DNA from: Microbacterium sp. SORGH_AS_0888
Lineage (GTDB): Bacteria > Actinomycetota > Actinomycetes > Actinomycetales > Microbacteriaceae
Length of the DNA stretch: 64,000 nucleotides
Direction: 5' to 3'
NCBI RefSeq assembly: GCF_030818905.1
Contig: NZ_JAUTAZ010000001.1
Span: 930,001 to 994,000, forward strand
Shown here: piece after piece, positions 11,513 through 21,139 of the stretch
Position numbering within the stretch: position 1 is the stretch's first letter
How the letters are laid out: each line of letters begins with the position of its first letter
Position numbers and translations under genes: made by a program
The notes under the pieces: generated by a model
Told to the model about the DNA's origin: nothing
The model's database searches: none
Seen by the model: only the letters and a program-made list of their open reading frames with translations

Positions 11513-12441
11513 AGGGACGTGAGACGGCGCCGCGCCGCGCCGACGCGCGGATCGGCGTCGCCCACGAGCGCGAACAGCTCGAGCAGACGCTCGCGCACCG
11601 GCCCGCGAGCGTCTCCCGGCAGCGCCTGGAACAGCTCGAGCAGACGCCCGAACGCGTCGTCGACATGGCCGCCGGCCAGGTCGAGGTCGGCGACGTCGAA
11701 CTGCGCCGCCACATCGAGCGGGTCGGCCGCGGCGGCGGCACGCGCGGCCTGCGGGTCCAGACTCTGCACACGCGCGAGCAGCGTGACCTGTCCGAGGCCG
11801 GCACGGGCGTCGTCGTCGTGCGGGTTCTCCGCGAGCGCACGCTCGTACGCCGAGATCGCCCGGGCGTAGTCGCCCTCCTCGATCGCCGCGAAGGCCTCGG
11901 CGTGCAGCGGCGGGAGAGCGGGCTCCTCCCCCTCGTCGGATGTCGCGTCCTCACCCGAAGGGAGGGTTCCGGTGACGCCGTTCTGCGCCGCGAGCTGCAA
12001 CAGCTGGGCGAACACCTCGCGCACCTGCTGCTCGGGCACGGCGCCCGTGAACAGCGGCACCGGCTGCCCGGCCACGAGCGCGACGACCATCGGGATCGAC
12101 TGGGCCCGGAAGGCCTGCTGGAGCTGGGGGTTCGCATCGACGTCGACCTTCGCGAGCAGCACCCGGCCGGCCAGCTCGCGCACGACCTTCTCGAGCACGG
12201 GGCTCAGCTGCTTGCACGGTCCGCACCACTCGGCCCAGAGGTCGACGACGACCGGGACGGTGCGCGAGAGCTCCAGCACCTGCGGGAACGTCGCGTCCGT
12301 CACGTCGACCACGAGACCGCCGGAACCGGAGCCCGTGGGCGCCGGGGACGCGCCCTCGGCGGTCGGAGCGGGCCGATTGCGCAGCCCGGAGAGGTCGACG
12401 GCGCCGCGGAGCACCGAACGGGAGGTCAGAGGATCGGTCAC
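11503..12441 (-). CDS. Thioredoxin-domain protein with C-terminal TPR-like helices
   Basis: The 312-residue protein has a thioredoxin fold with the active site WAEWCGPCKQL (Cys73 and Cys76), a linker, and a helical C-terminal half with TPR-like units (EGDYARAISAYERALAENP). This layout is that of the YbbN/CnoX group, thioredoxin-like holdases that help fold or protect client proteins; the C-x2-C pair suggests it can also do redox work. It has no signal peptide and should be cytosolic. Its GTG start overlaps the stop of the upstream membrane-protein gene (GTGA), so the two are likely co-translated. Confidence 0.88.
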   Translation of the reverse strand: MTDPLTSRSVLRGAVDLSGLRNRPAPTAEGASPAPTGSGSGGLVVDVTDATFPQVLELSRTVPVVVDLWAEWCGPCKQLSPVLEKVVRELAGRVLLAKVDVDANPQLQQAFRAQSIPMVVALVAGQPVPLFTGAVPEQQVREVFAQLLQLAAQNGVTGTLPSGEDATSDEGEEPALPPLHAEAFAAIEEGDYARAISAYERALAENPHDDDARAGLGQVTLLARVQSLDPQAARAAAAADPLDVAAQFDVADLDLAGGHVDDAFGRLLELFQALPGDARGPVRERLLELFALVGDADPRVGAARRRLTSLLF

Positions 12442-14256
12442 GGGAGCACCTTCGCGTCGAGGATGTTCGAGGAGTACCCCAGCACACGGATCTGCTCGGA
12501 GGAGCCCTGCGCCGGGACGTAGAAGAACAGCTGATCCTGGAAGGTCGTGGTCACACCGGTCTGGGACTCGGACACGCCGGTGAGCGCCTTCACGGTCGGG
12601 TTGTTCTCGAGCTTGATCAGGACGTCGGCCTGGCTCGGCTTGACGGTGTCGGTCTCATCGATCGTCACCGCCACGATCGCACCGCTCTCGAGGGTCGCCA
12701 GCGCGAGCGGCGTCTGCGAGCCCGCGGCCGCGCCGAACTCGAGCGTCCCGGTCTTGGTCGCGGTCGAGTTGAACTCGTCGAGACGCTTCTGGCGGTCGGC
12801 CGCGACGTTCTTGCTGAACGCGTCGGCGCTCTCGTCGAAGAGCGTCGCGGAGGCGCTGTTCGCGCCGTTGGTCAGCACGTCCGCATACGCCGCCGCGAGC
12901 TTCTCCGGCGGGATCGTGAGGAAGGTCGAGTCCGGCGGGACCTGAGAGGCGCCGATGTACCAGGGGGCGAGATCGGGCAGCTGGGTCGATCCGCCGAGGT
13001 CTCCGGTGTAGACGAGCTTGTAGTTCGACCACGGGTCCTTCTGCGTGAGCATCATGATCGTGGACGTCGTGCTCTGATCGGCGACGACCATGACCGTCCG
13101 CGGCCACTCGTCGTAGGCCTGCGGCAGGATGATCTGCAGCGAGTCCGACGGGATGGCCGGCAGCGCCTTGTAGTCCGGGATCTGCTTGCGCAGCGTGTAG
13201 TCGGTCGTGCGGGCCGCGAGGGCCGCGCCGTCGAGACGCGTGGCGGCGAGGTTGGCGTCCGTGCTCGCGTCGGCCTGGGCCACCGTCTGCGCGATGCGCT
13301 GCACGATCTGCCCGGCCTGCGCGTCGGTCACGGCCGGACGCTGCTGGCCCTCGGCATCCACCACGGTCGGCGTCGGGGTGGCCGCGGGGGTGCCGACGAA
13401 CTCGGGCCATGCCTCGGGCGAGCATCCCGCGAACACGAGCGGAGCGGCCAGGATCAGCGGGATCGCGGCGAACCCGCGACCGCCCCAGCGACCGGCGCGG
13501 AGGCGTGGAGCTGATCACGCCCTTGTCGGTGCCCTCCACGGCGATGTCGATCGGCTCCGTCACCGGCAGCGGCGGGGGTCCCTTGCGGCGCGGGCCGCGG
13601 GAACGACGGGCATGACGGATGCCGAGGACGTACAGCACGATGCCGGCGATCAGGAAGAGACCGCCCAGCACGATCAGCGGTCCCGCCCAGGGGGTCGTCG
13701 CGGCGACCGGCCAGGTGATCGAGACGGTCGCGGGCGCGGGAGCCGTGCCGTCCGAGGCGACGAGCACGCTCATCCCGGCCGGGATCTGCAGTCGTTGCGT
13801 CAGCGCGGTGTCGGCGGAGTACTCGCCGAGCCAGAGGTCGGAGCCTGCCGGCGTGTGCACCGCCGTCGCGTCCGCCGTCGCGGCGCCGGACTGCGTCGGA
13901 TCGGTCGTGGCCGCCGCATCCTCCTCCGGCGCGACGGCCGTGACCGCGACGCCTCCGGAGCCGTCGGCCTTGGCCAGCGCGTAGGACTGATCGGACAGCC
14001 ACGCCTCCACGTCGGGGGTGCGCCCGTAGGCGACGAACACCTTCCCCGAGCCGTCGACCGAGAGCGTCTGCGTCCCCGCCTCGAGGTTCAGCGCACTGCT
14101 GTCGACGACCAGGTACGGCGCGCTCGCGTCGACCGACGCGGCCGACATCTCCACGGAATGCGTGTTGGGGGCGGCGAAGACCGTACGCTGCGCGATCCCG
14201 GTGCCGATCAGCAGGGCCGCCAGGACGAAGGCGGCCACCGCCCAGACAAAACGCAC
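12438..14256 (-). pseudogene. Membrane / extracellular protein of unknown function, split by a frameshift
   Basis: Two overlapping frames look like halves of one protein of about 600 residues. The first half starts at the GTG at 14256 (GGGAGGAAG upstream). It has an N-terminal membrane helix, an outside Ala/Thr-rich domain and a second helix (PLIVLGGLFLIAGIVLYVLGI), then GVISSTP. The second half continues with GFAAIPLILAAPLVFAGC and an outside domain ending ILDAKVLP. The second frame has a TGA at 13515-13517 and no ATG, GTG or TTG before its hydrophobic segment. A start codon is therefore lacking and a shift (one extra base or two missing) between about 13495 and 13514 is the simplest reading. 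The cysteine resembles a lipobox but would be internal. I do not recognise the function. Confidence 0.7.
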
Positions 14257-14408
14257 GTGAGCTTCCTCCCCGTGGACTCCCGGGTGGAGCCCGTCCGACG
14301 TTCCAGACTAGCGAACGACGCCTGTACGTGCTCCGAGAAGCGTCGCAGCCGGGCAGCGGTTCGTCCCGCGCCTATGCTGGGCGGCGACGACACGCCCGAG
14401 GAGGACGC

Positions 14409-15476
14409 ATGAAGCTGCACAACCCGTTCCGCGTGGCGTTCGTGGCGACGCTCGGCGTCGGGCTCGGACTCCTGGTGATCGGCAGCGTCCAGACGCTGTC
14501 GACGATCCTGCTCTACATCGGGACGGCGCTGTTCCTCTCGCTGGGGCTCGAGCCGCTCGTGGCGTGGCTCGAACGGCGGCGCCTTCCCCGCTGGGCGGCC
14601 GTGCTGATCACGATCCTCGGCGTCCTGGCCGTGTTCGCCGGCATCGTGCTCACCGTCGTGCCGATCATCGCGGCGCAGATCAGCCAGCTCGTCGGCCAGA
14701 TCAGCGCGTTCTTCCAGAGCTACTCGTTCTCCTCGTTCTTCGAGCAGCTGCCGACGCTCGTGCACAACGCCCTTCCGGGGCTCTCGCTCGATACGATCCA
14801 GAACGCGATCCAGGGCGTCCAGGACTGGCTGCTGCAGAACTGGGGCACGATCACGGGCGGAGTCATCAACGTCGGGATCGGGCTGTTCGGCGCGTTCGGG
14901 GGCGCGTTCATCGTGCTCATCCTCACGATCTACTTCACCGCTTCCACGCCGTCGCTGAAGTCCGCCGTCTACAGCCTCGTCCCCGCCTCCCGCCGGGCCC
15001 GCTTCATCGATCTGTCGGAGCAGATCACCGACTCGGTCGGGTACTACGTCATGGGGCAGGCGGCGCTGGGCGTCATCAACGGCATCCTGAGCGCGATCTT
15101 CCTGACGATCATCGATGCCCCCTTCCCGGCGGTGCTCGCGGTCGTGGCGTTCTTCTTCTCCCTCATCCCCCTCGTCGGGACCTTGACCGGCTCGACGATC
15201 ATCGTGCTGACGTGCCTCATCCCCGGCCTGGGCTCCCCGACCATGGCGCTCATCGCGGCGATCTACTACCTGGTGTACATGCAGATCGAGGCGTACGTGG
15301 TCTCACCGCGGATCATGAACCGCGCGGTCTCGGTGCCGGGAGCGGTCGTCGTCATCGCCGCGCTCGCGGGCGGCTCGCTGCTCGGCCTGCTCGGGGCGCT
15401 CGTCGCGATCCCGGTGGCCGCGAGCATCCTGATCCTCTACCGCCAGGTCGTCATCCCGCGTCAGAACGAGCGCTGA
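14409..15476 (+). CDS. AI-2E family transporter (membrane permease)
   Basis: The 355-residue protein has about eight membrane helices and the AI-2E / YdiK-PerM pattern: an N-terminal helix pair, a soluble stretch with QISQLVGQISAFFQ, and a C-terminal helix bundle with FFFSLIPLVGTLTGS and a conserved EAYVVSPRIMNRAVSVP segment. Members export or exchange small molecules or ions; the substrate cannot be read from sequence. The ATG at 14409 is backed by GAGGAGG. The gene meets the hydrolase gene head-on with 6 bases between stops. Confidence 0.9.
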   Translation: MKLHNPFRVAFVATLGVGLGLLVIGSVQTLSTILLYIGTALFLSLGLEPLVAWLERRRLPRWAAVLITILGVLAVFAGIVLTVVPIIAAQISQLVGQISAFFQSYSFSSFFEQLPTLVHNALPGLSLDTIQNAIQGVQDWLLQNWGTITGGVINVGIGLFGAFGGAFIVLILTIYFTASTPSLKSAVYSLVPASRRARFIDLSEQITDSVGYYVMGQAALGVINGILSAIFLTIIDAPFPAVLAVVAFFFSLIPLVGTLTGSTIIVLTCLIPGLGSPTMALIAAIYYLVYMQIEAYVVSPRIMNRAVSVPGAVVVIAALAGGSLLGLLGALVAIPVAASILILYRQVVIPRQNER

Positions 15477-15486
15477 GCCGGCTCAG
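15473..15486. terminator. Perfect 14-base palindrome across two convergent stop codons
   Basis: CTGAGCCGGCTCAG includes the TGA of the transporter and the TGA (reverse) of the hydrolase. It could form a short hairpin in both transcripts, but has no loop or U-tract, so terminator activity is unsure. Confidence 0.35.
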
Positions 15487-16193
15487 CCGTCCCACTCGGT
15501 CGGCAACGGGAACGCCGCCGGGTTGACGACGCGGACGATCTCGTCGAGCACCCGGCGGGTCTGGGACTCCCCCACCCACAGGTGTCTGCCGCCCTCGACC
15601 GGGATGAGTGAGGCCTCCGGCACCGAGGCGAAGCGTTCCGCGGCCTCCGCGGGGCGCAGGTAGTCGTCGAACTCGGGGACGAGGACGACCAGCCGACGCG
15701 GATCCCCCGCCCACGCGGCGACATCCGTCTCCGACGCGCGGTGGAGGGGCGGCGAGAGCAGGATCGCCCCCTCGACGGCATGCTCACGCCCGTAGCGCAG
15801 CGCGAGCTCGGTGCCGAAGGACCAGCCCAGCAGCCACGGATGCGGCAGCCCGCGCTCGCGCACGAGCTCCATCGCCGCCGCGACATCCGCGCGCTCGTCG
15901 ACCCCGTCGCCGAACGCGCCCTGGCTCGTGCCGCGGGGGCTGGTGGTGCCGCGCGTGTTGAAGCGCAGCACGGCGAGGTCGGCGAGAGCCGGCAGCCGGG
16001 CGGCCGCCTTGCGAAGGATGTGCGAGTCCATGAAGCCGCCGTGCGTCGGCAGCGGGTGCAGCGTCACCAGCGTGGCGACGGGCGGCCTCTCGAGCGGCAG
16101 CGCGAGCTCGCCGACCAGGGTCAGGCCATCGCTCGTGTGGAGTTCGATCTCCTCCCGGCGCCCGGGAAGGACGGTGGCTCCGCGGATCTCCAT
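15483..16193 (-). CDS. Alpha/beta hydrolase
   Basis: A 236-residue alpha/beta-hydrolase with the nucleophile elbow GWSFGTE, an oxyanion-side strand with LVTLHPLPTHGG, a late acid in VPEFDDYL and the histidine in GGRHLWVG. The sequence THGGFMDSHILRKAAARL is typical of the family that includes dienelactone hydrolase-like esterases. The substrate is unknown. The start is set at the ATG at 16193, one base past the stop of the next gene upstream, rather than at an upstream in-frame codon inside that gene. Confidence 0.85.
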   Translation of the reverse strand: MEIRGATVLPGRREEIELHTSDGLTLVGELALPLERPPVATLVTLHPLPTHGGFMDSHILRKAAARLPALADLAVLRFNTRGTTSPRGTSQGAFGDGVDERADVAAAMELVRERGLPHPWLLGWSFGTELALRYGREHAVEGAILLSPPLHRASETDVAAWAGDPRRLVVLVPEFDDYLRPAEAAERFASVPEASLIPVEGGRHLWVGESQTRRVLDEIVRVVNPAAFPLPTEWDG

Positions 16194-16194
16194 G

Positions 16195-16482
16195 TCAGTA
16201 CATCCTCCAGCAGTGTGTATGCCAATGCCGCCGCGCGGCGAGGTCGGCGGCGTCACCGAGAACGCCGTCGGCCCGCCAGATCACCAGGTGCGCCTCCCCC
16301 GGAGGGATGCCGCGCCCGCAGCCGGGACAGACGTAGGTCTTCTCCGAGCGGTCCGCCGGGACGGGCTGCACGATCCACTCGACGCCGCGACGGCTCTCGG
16401 TGCGCCGCCAGCCCGCCACCAGCCGCCGGAACGAGTCGTCCGAGGCCGACCGCTCAGGACGCCGTCGACGCGAACGAGGCAT
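16195..16482 (-). CDS. Small conserved CxxC protein of unknown function
   Basis: A 95-residue basic protein with an Arg/Ser-rich N-terminus, then TYVCPGCGRGIPPGEAHLV and a C-terminal HWHTHCWRMY. Two Cys in C-P-G-C plus the later His and Cys residues suggest a single metal site. Proteins like this are common in actinobacteria and are sometimes labelled ATP/GTP-binding without proof. It sits one base before the hydrolase start and 9 bases after the lytic-transglycosylase-like gene, so an operon is likely. Confidence 0.75.
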   Translation of the reverse strand: MPRSRRRRPERSASDDSFRRLVAGWRRTESRRGVEWIVQPVPADRSEKTYVCPGCGRGIPPGEAHLVIWRADGVLGDAADLAARRHWHTHCWRMY

Positions 16483-16491
16483 GCTGCGCGC

Positions 16492-17178
16492 TTACCACCA
16501 GTTGTTGCTGACCCAGAAGGCGTAGGCGCCTTCCCAGCTGCCGTAACGCCCGACGGCGTAGCCCGTTCCCCACCGCAGGTTGTCGACCGGGTCGTAGCCG
16601 TTGCCGGGCACCTTGCTGCAGGGCAGCGCCTGCACGAGCCCGCAGGCACCCGAGGACCGGTTGGTCGCGTTCGGGTTCCAGCCGCTCTCGTGGCTGACGA
16701 TGTAGTCGACGTAGCCCCAGTCGCTCTGCGCGATCCCGGCGGCCGACATCCACTCGGCGGAGCTGCCGCCGCCGGTGTAGAGCAGGGGCCCGGACGAGCC
16801 GCCCGAGCTGCTGCTCGACGCCGTGCTCGCGGCGATGACCGGCGGGGGCTTGGGCTTCTCGTACGTCTCGTAGTTGCCGCGGCCGAGATCGACGACCGCG
16901 GATGCGTCACCCGCCACCGAGAGCGACTGCGCGTTGGCGACCATGCCGGTGTACACCGTGGTCTCGTCGGCCGGCGGCGTGTAGGCCATCGCGAGTCCCG
17001 CCGGTCCGATGTAGGCGGCCGCGAGACCGACGGCGGCGACACCCGCGAAGATGCCCGCCACACTGCGACGACGCGACCATCGCACGTGTCGCGTGCGATG
17101 CGGCTGACGCTGCTGCGCCAGGCGGGCGGCACGTCGGGTCAGCGGGACGTCGGGAGTCGGGTCGTCGGCGGAAGTCAC
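16492..17178 (-). CDS. Lytic transglycosylase-like secreted protein
   Basis: The 228-residue protein has a basic N-terminus, one membrane or signal segment (SVAGIFAGVAAVGLAAAYIG), a Ser/Gly/Pro-rich linker and a C-terminal lysozyme-like domain with IVSHESGWNPNATNRSSGA, whose Glu is the expected acid, and CGLVQALPCSKVPG. This resembles the SLT / Rpf-like domains that cut peptidoglycan outside the cell. The GTG at 17178 is preferred because GGGGA precedes it; an in-frame GTG at 17205 would add nine residues. Confidence 0.85.
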   Translation of the reverse strand: MTSADDPTPDVPLTRRAARLAQQRQPHRTRHVRWSRRRSVAGIFAGVAAVGLAAAYIGPAGLAMAYTPPADETTVYTGMVANAQSLSVAGDASAVVDLGRGNYETYEKPKPPPVIAASTASSSSSGGSSGPLLYTGGGSSAEWMSAAGIAQSDWGYVDYIVSHESGWNPNATNRSSGACGLVQALPCSKVPGNGYDPVDNLRWGTGYAVGRYGSWEGAYAFWVSNNWW

Positions 17179-17235
17179 GGTGTCCCCGATGATACCCGTC
17201 CGCACCCGACGCTGTCACCCACGGCTCGCCGGCTC

Positions 17236-17844
17236 TCAGCCGACCGCGAGCATGATCTCCAGGACCGCGTCGAGGACGGCGTCGACCTGGTTCTCGCGAT
17301 ACCCGCCGCGCTGCATCCGGAACGCGACCGAGCGCACCTGCTCCGGCGTCACCTTCTCGCCCTCGGCGAGATACGCCGTGAGCTTGTCCGCGACCAGGTC
17401 GACCTCGTCGATCCGGTACCCGTGACGGAGCACGCCCACCCGATCGAAGCGCCGCCGGCGCGGACGCGTGAGCCGGTTGAGCACCTCCTGCGCGAGCGCG
17501 CGCTGCTGGGCGACCCACGCGCGCGCTCCCACGGTGGCCACCGCATCGGCCCGCTCACGGGCCGCGAACGCGTCCTCGATGCGGCCGAGAGCGGCATCCA
17601 CCGCCGCGATCACATAACCGTGGCGGGTCAGCGGGAAGGACGCGTCGCGGACCGACTGGGCGGTCATCGGCTCGGCATCGGGGTCCTCCTCGAACGCCGC
17701 GCGGGCGCGAAGCAGGAAGGCATCCACCGCGGCGCGCTCGTAGCCGCGGCCGCGCGTCTCGAGGGGGAAGGCCGCCGCCCTCGCCGCCGCGCCCGGCCGC
17801 TCGCGTGTCGCCATGGCCGCTGAATCGTGATCCACCGTCGTCAT
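17236..17844 (-). CDS. DivIVA-repeat protein
   Basis: The 202-residue cytosolic protein has four copies of a short pattern, [FV]-x-[LM]-x-R-x-GY-x-x-x-x-VDa-x-L: GRGYERAAVDAFLLRAR, RHGYVIAAVDAALGRIE, RHGYRIDEVDLVADKL and RGGYRENQVDAVLDAVL. These match the N-terminal part of DivIVA / Wag31, which binds membranes of negative curvature. It lacks the long coiled coil of true DivIVA. The ATG at 17844 overlaps the cdsA stop (ATGA), so it is coupled to phospholipid synthesis. Confidence 0.85.
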   Translation of the reverse strand: MTTVDHDSAAMATRERPGAAARAAAFPLETRGRGYERAAVDAFLLRARAAFEEDPDAEPMTAQSVRDASFPLTRHGYVIAAVDAALGRIEDAFAARERADAVATVGARAWVAQQRALAQEVLNRLTRPRRRRFDRVGVLRHGYRIDEVDLVADKLTAYLAEGEKVTPEQVRSVAFRMQRGGYRENQVDAVLDAVLEIMLAVG

Positions 17845-18863
17845 GATGCCACCACCAGAGGGGTCAGGAGGTAGTAGAGCGCGAGCGCGGCGACCGCCGA
17901 GGGCAGGATCGAGTCGAGTCGATCGAGCACGCCGCCGTGGCCGGGCAGCCAGGAGCTCATGTCCTTGATGCCGAGATCGCGTTTGACCATCGACTCGCCG
18001 AGATCGCCCGCCGTCGCCGTGCCGAGGATCACCACGCCGAGCACGATGCCCGCCCACCAGGGCAGCTCGAGCATGAGCCACGCCAGCAGGATGCCGGCGA
18101 TCACGGCGGCGACCGCGGCGCCCGCGAAGCCTTCCCAGGTCTTCTTCGGGCTGATCCGCGGCGCCATGGGGTGCCGGCCGAACATGAGCCCGGTGGCGTA
18201 GGCACCGGTGTCCGAGGCGATCGCGATGATGAGGAACGCCATGACCCACCAGGCGCCGTGATCCTGCCGCAAGAGCACGAGTGCGAGGGAGGCGAGGAAG
18301 GGGACGTAGACGACGACGAAGCCCCCCGCGAGCACGTCGTCGATCACGTCGTCGTACCGTCGCCCGTCCCTGGCGACCATCTGGGAGATCAGACGCCAGA
18401 CCACGACGAACGCGATCGCGACGAACAGCGCGACCCAGTGCAGCCACAGGTCGAGGAAGAAGGCGGGCAGCAGGACCGCGAGGGCGGCGATCAACTGCGG
18501 CACGACGTCCACACGGCGCCCGGCGCCCTGCAGCGCGCGCGTGAACTCGAACACGCCGAGCAGGGCCGCGGCGGAGCCGAAGATCACGAAGGGCCAGGTG
18601 AAGAACACGAGCGAGACGAAGACCACCGCGCCGATCGCGAGGCCGATGAGGACAGCGAGGATCAGATCGCGTCCCGTTCGCTGCTTGATGCGCTCGTTCG
18701 CCTCTTCGAACTCCGCCCGCGCGTGCGCGACCTGCGACTCGAACTCGGTCCTCGCCGCGCGCATCTGCGACTGGATCGACGATTGCGCCGCGTCCGTGCC
18801 CGAACCGCGCCCCTCGCCCTCAGCGGGCTCGTCGGGCGCGGACCCCGGGGAGGCGTCGCTCAT
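17841..18863 (-). CDS. cdsA: Phosphatidate cytidylyltransferase CdsA
   Basis: Makes CDP-diacylglycerol from phosphatidate and CTP, the entry to phospholipid synthesis, in the cell membrane. The 340-residue protein has a charged N-terminal extension of about 65 residues with coiled-coil character, then about eight membrane helices and the family signature SMVKRDLGIKDMSSWLPGHG followed by GVLDRLD. Four bases separate it from frr, in the usual frr-cdsA order. Confidence 0.96.
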   Translation of the reverse strand: MSDASPGSAPDEPAEGEGRGSGTDAAQSSIQSQMRAARTEFESQVAHARAEFEEANERIKQRTGRDLILAVLIGLAIGAVVFVSLVFFTWPFVIFGSAAALLGVFEFTRALQGAGRRVDVVPQLIAALAVLLPAFFLDLWLHWVALFVAIAFVVVWRLISQMVARDGRRYDDVIDDVLAGGFVVVYVPFLASLALVLLRQDHGAWWVMAFLIIAIASDTGAYATGLMFGRHPMAPRISPKKTWEGFAGAAVAAVIAGILLAWLMLELPWWAGIVLGVVILGTATAGDLGESMVKRDLGIKDMSSWLPGHGGVLDRLDSILPSAVAALALYYLLTPLVVAS

Positions 18864-18867
18864 CGGA

Positions 18868-19422
18868 TCAGACCTCGAGGAGTTCTGCCTCTTTGCGCTT
18901 GAGTGCCTCGTCGATGGCGTCGACGTGCGCGCGCGTGAGGGCGTCGAGCTCCTTCTCGGCGCGGACGAGCTCGTCCTCGCCGATCTCGGACTTCAAGGCG
19001 TCCAGGTCGTCCTTCGCCTTGCGGCGGATGCCGCGGACGTGGACCTTCGCGTCCTCTCCCTTGCTGCGCGCGAGCTTGACGTACTCCTTGCGGCGCTCTT
19101 CCGTGAGCTCGGGCATCGTGACGCGGACGATGTTGCCGTCATTGGTCGGGTTGGCGCCGAGGTTCGGGGTGTTGCGGATCGCATCCTCGATCGCCTTCAG
19201 CGCCGACTTGTCGTAGGGCGAGATGACGATCGTGCGGGCCTCGACGTTCGTGAGCGAGGCGAGCTGGGCGAGGGGCGTGGGCGTGCCGTAGTACTCGACC
19301 AGGATCTTCTGGAACATCTGCGGGTTCGCACGCCCCGTGCGCACCGTGGAGAAGTCCTCCTTGGCGGCCTCGACGGCCCGATCCATACGGGCCTCGGTCT
19401 CGCTCAGAACGTCGGCGATCAC
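18868..19422 (-). CDS. frr: Ribosome recycling factor
   Basis: Releases ribosomes from mRNA after termination, together with EF-G. The 184 residues match the usual length of about 185. They show the conserved [14 protein letters not shown], the domain II stretch [21 protein letters not shown] and the C-terminal helix [15 protein letters not shown]. The GTG at 19422 has AAGGAGA upstream at normal distance. Confidence 0.98.
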   Translation of the reverse strand: MIADVLSETEARMDRAVEAAKEDFSTVRTGRANPQMFQKILVEYYGTPTPLAQLASLTNVEARTIVISPYDKSALKAIEDAIRNTPNLGANPTNDGNIVRVTMPELTEERRKEYVKLARSKGEDAKVHVRGIRRKAKDDLDALKSEIGEDELVRAEKELDALTRAHVDAIDEALKRKEAELLEV

Positions 19423-19452
19423 AGTCAGTCTCCTTGCTTGCGGCAGAATTCC

Positions 19453-19458
19453 AGTCTA
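19453..19458 (-). promoter_or_regulatory. Candidate -10 box of frr
   Basis: TAGACT lies 30 bases before the frr start. Unlike most genes here, frr would have a short leader carrying a ribosome site. Confidence 0.4.
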
Positions 19459-19486
19459 GTCGGCGGTGTCCGCCGGATGAAACGGC

Positions 19487-20203
19487 TCAGGCCGTGACGA
19501 GCGTCCCGATGAGCTCGCCGCGCAACGCCCGGGTCACATTGCCTGCCGGCTCCATGCCGAACACGCGCATGTCGATCCGGTTGTCCATGCAGAGGCTGAA
19601 CGCGGTCGAGTCGACGACCTTGAGGCCGCGCACGAGGGCGTCGTTGTAGGTGATGCGGTCGATCTTCGTCGCCGTCGGGTCCTTCTTCGGGTCGGCCGTG
19701 TAGACGCCGTCGACTCCGTTCTTGGCGACCAGGACCTCGTCCGCGCCGATCTCGAGCGCACGCTGGGCTGCGACCGTGTCGGTCGAGAAGTAGGGCAGGC
19801 CCGCACCCGCGCCGAAGATCACGACACGCCCCTTGGCCATGTGGCGCTGCGCGCGACGCGGGATGTACGGCTCGGCGACCTGGGTCATCGCGATCGCCGA
19901 CTGCACCCGGGTCGCGGCGCCCGCCTGCTCCAGGAAGTCCTGCAGCGCGAGAGCGTTCATGACGGTGCCCAGCATCCCCATGTAGTCGGCGCGCCCGCGA
20001 TCCATGCCGCGCTGGCTGAGCTCCGCGCCGCGGAAGAAGTTGCCGCCGCCGACGACGACGGAGATCTCGACGTCGTCGGCTGCTTCCGCGATCTCGCGCG
20101 CGATCTGACTCACGACATCGGGGTTGACCCCGAGCGAGCCACCTCCGAACGCCTCTCCCGACAGCTTCAACAGCACCCGGCGTCGCCCGGTGGACTCGTC
20201 CAT
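19487..20203 (-). CDS. pyrH: UMP kinase PyrH
   Basis: Phosphorylates UMP to UDP with ATP. The 238-residue amino-acid-kinase fold shows [24 protein letters not shown], the UMP-binding [14 protein letters not shown], and late [15 protein letters not shown] and [14 protein letters not shown]. The ATG at 20203 is chosen because GAGAGG precedes it; an in-frame upstream codon would add ten poorly fitting residues. It follows tsf after a terminator. Confidence 0.97.
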   Translation of the reverse strand: MDESTGRRRVLLKLSGEAFGGGSLGVNPDVVSQIAREIAEAADDVEISVVVGGGNFFRGAELSQRGMDRGRADYMGMLGTVMNALALQDFLEQAGAATRVQSAIAMTQVAEPYIPRRAQRHMAKGRVVIFGAGAGLPYFSTDTVAAQRALEIGADEVLVAKNGVDGVYTADPKKDPTATKIDRITYNDALVRGLKVVDSTAFSLCMDNRIDMRVFGMEPAGNVTRALRGELIGTLVTA

Positions 20204-20245
20204 CACGTGGTTTCCTCTCGCGTTCGAACTCAACCTACGGCATGA

Positions 20246-20280
20246 GAAAGGCCCGCACCGAAACTCGATGCGGGCCTTTC
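20246..20280 (-). terminator. Rho-independent terminator between tsf and pyrH
   Basis: Perfect 12-base arms GAAAGGCCCGCA (20246-20257) and TGCGGGCCTTTC (20269-20280) with an 11-base loop, directly after the tsf stop. It should end rpsB-tsf transcription. Confidence 0.8.
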
Positions 20281-20287
20281 GAATCGA

Positions 20288-21115
20288 CTACGCGCCGACC
20301 TTGAACCGAGCGAAGTCGGTGATCGTGATGCCGGCGTCCTGCGCGACCTTCGCGACGGACAGCTTGTTGTCCTTCGCGTAGTCCTGGTCGAGGAGGGCGA
20401 CCTGCTTGAAGTACGCGTTGACGCGCCCTTCGACGATCTTCGGCAGAGCGGCCTCGGGCTTGCCCTCGTTGCGGGAGATCTCGGTGACGATCTCGCGCTC
20501 CTTCTCGACATCCTCCTCCGGCACGTCGGCACGGGAGAGGTAGGACGGGTTGGCGAACGAGATGTGCTGAGCGATCGAGCGCGCCGTCTCGGCGTCCGAG
20601 CCGGAGTACGCGACCACGACGCCGATCTGCGGGGGCAGGTCCTTGCTGGTCTTGTGCAGGTAGACCTCGAAGGCGTCGCCCGTGAGGGTGCGCACGCGCC
20701 GCAGCTCGACCTTCTCGCCGATGATGGCCGCCTCGTCGGAGATCAGCTGCTCGACGGTCTGGTCGCCGGCGGGAGCGGCCAGCGCGGCCTCCACCGAGTC
20801 GGCGCCCGCGGCCGCGGCCGCGTCGGCGACCTTGTCGGCCAGGGCGATGAAGCGGTCGTTCTTCGCGACGAAGTCGGTCTCGCAGGCGAGCTCGACGAGT
20901 GTCACGGCGCCATCCTTCTCACGCGCGACGACCAGGCCCTCGCTCGTGGAACGGTCCGCGCGCTTGGCGTTGCCCTTCGCACCCTTCAGGCGCAGGATCT
21001 CGACGGCCTTCTCGACGTCGCCGTCGGCCTCCTCGAGTGCCTTCTTGGTGTCGACCATGCCGGTGCCCAGCTGCTCGCGCAGGGCCTTGATGTCAGCGAT
21101 CGTGAAGTTTGCCAT
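20288..21115 (-). CDS. tsf: Elongation factor Ts
   Basis: Guanine nucleotide exchange factor for EF-Tu. The 275 residues carry the N-terminal UBA-like region (ALREQLGTGMVDTKKALEEA), the diagnostic LVELACETDFVAKND, and the C-terminal domain with VALLDQDYAKDNKLSV. It follows rpsB after 24 bases, as in nearly all bacteria, and ends at a strong hairpin. Confidence 0.98.
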   Translation of the reverse strand: MANFTIADIKALREQLGTGMVDTKKALEEADGDVEKAVEILRLKGAKGNAKRADRSTSEGLVVAREKDGAVTLVELACETDFVAKNDRFIALADKVADAAAAAGADSVEAALAAPAGDQTVEQLISDEAAIIGEKVELRRVRTLTGDAFEVYLHKTSKDLPPQIGVVVAYSGSDAETARSIAQHISFANPSYLSRADVPEEDVEKEREIVTEISRNEGKPEAALPKIVEGRVNAYFKQVALLDQDYAKDNKLSVAKVAQDAGITITDFARFKVGA

Positions 21116-21139
21116 GTGTGGCGGCTCCTTGTGTGGGGA

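Noticed and set aside
9216..12137. A 973-codon minus-strand frame opposite glgB
   Set aside because: It is antisense to glgB and out of frame with the thioredoxin gene, with no recognisable motif.
13436..14256. Two separate genes, a membrane protein and a downstream lipoprotein
   Set aside because: The second frame has no ATG, GTG or TTG before its hydrophobic segment, so a lipoprotein signal could not be made; one frameshifted gene is simpler. Some doubt remains.
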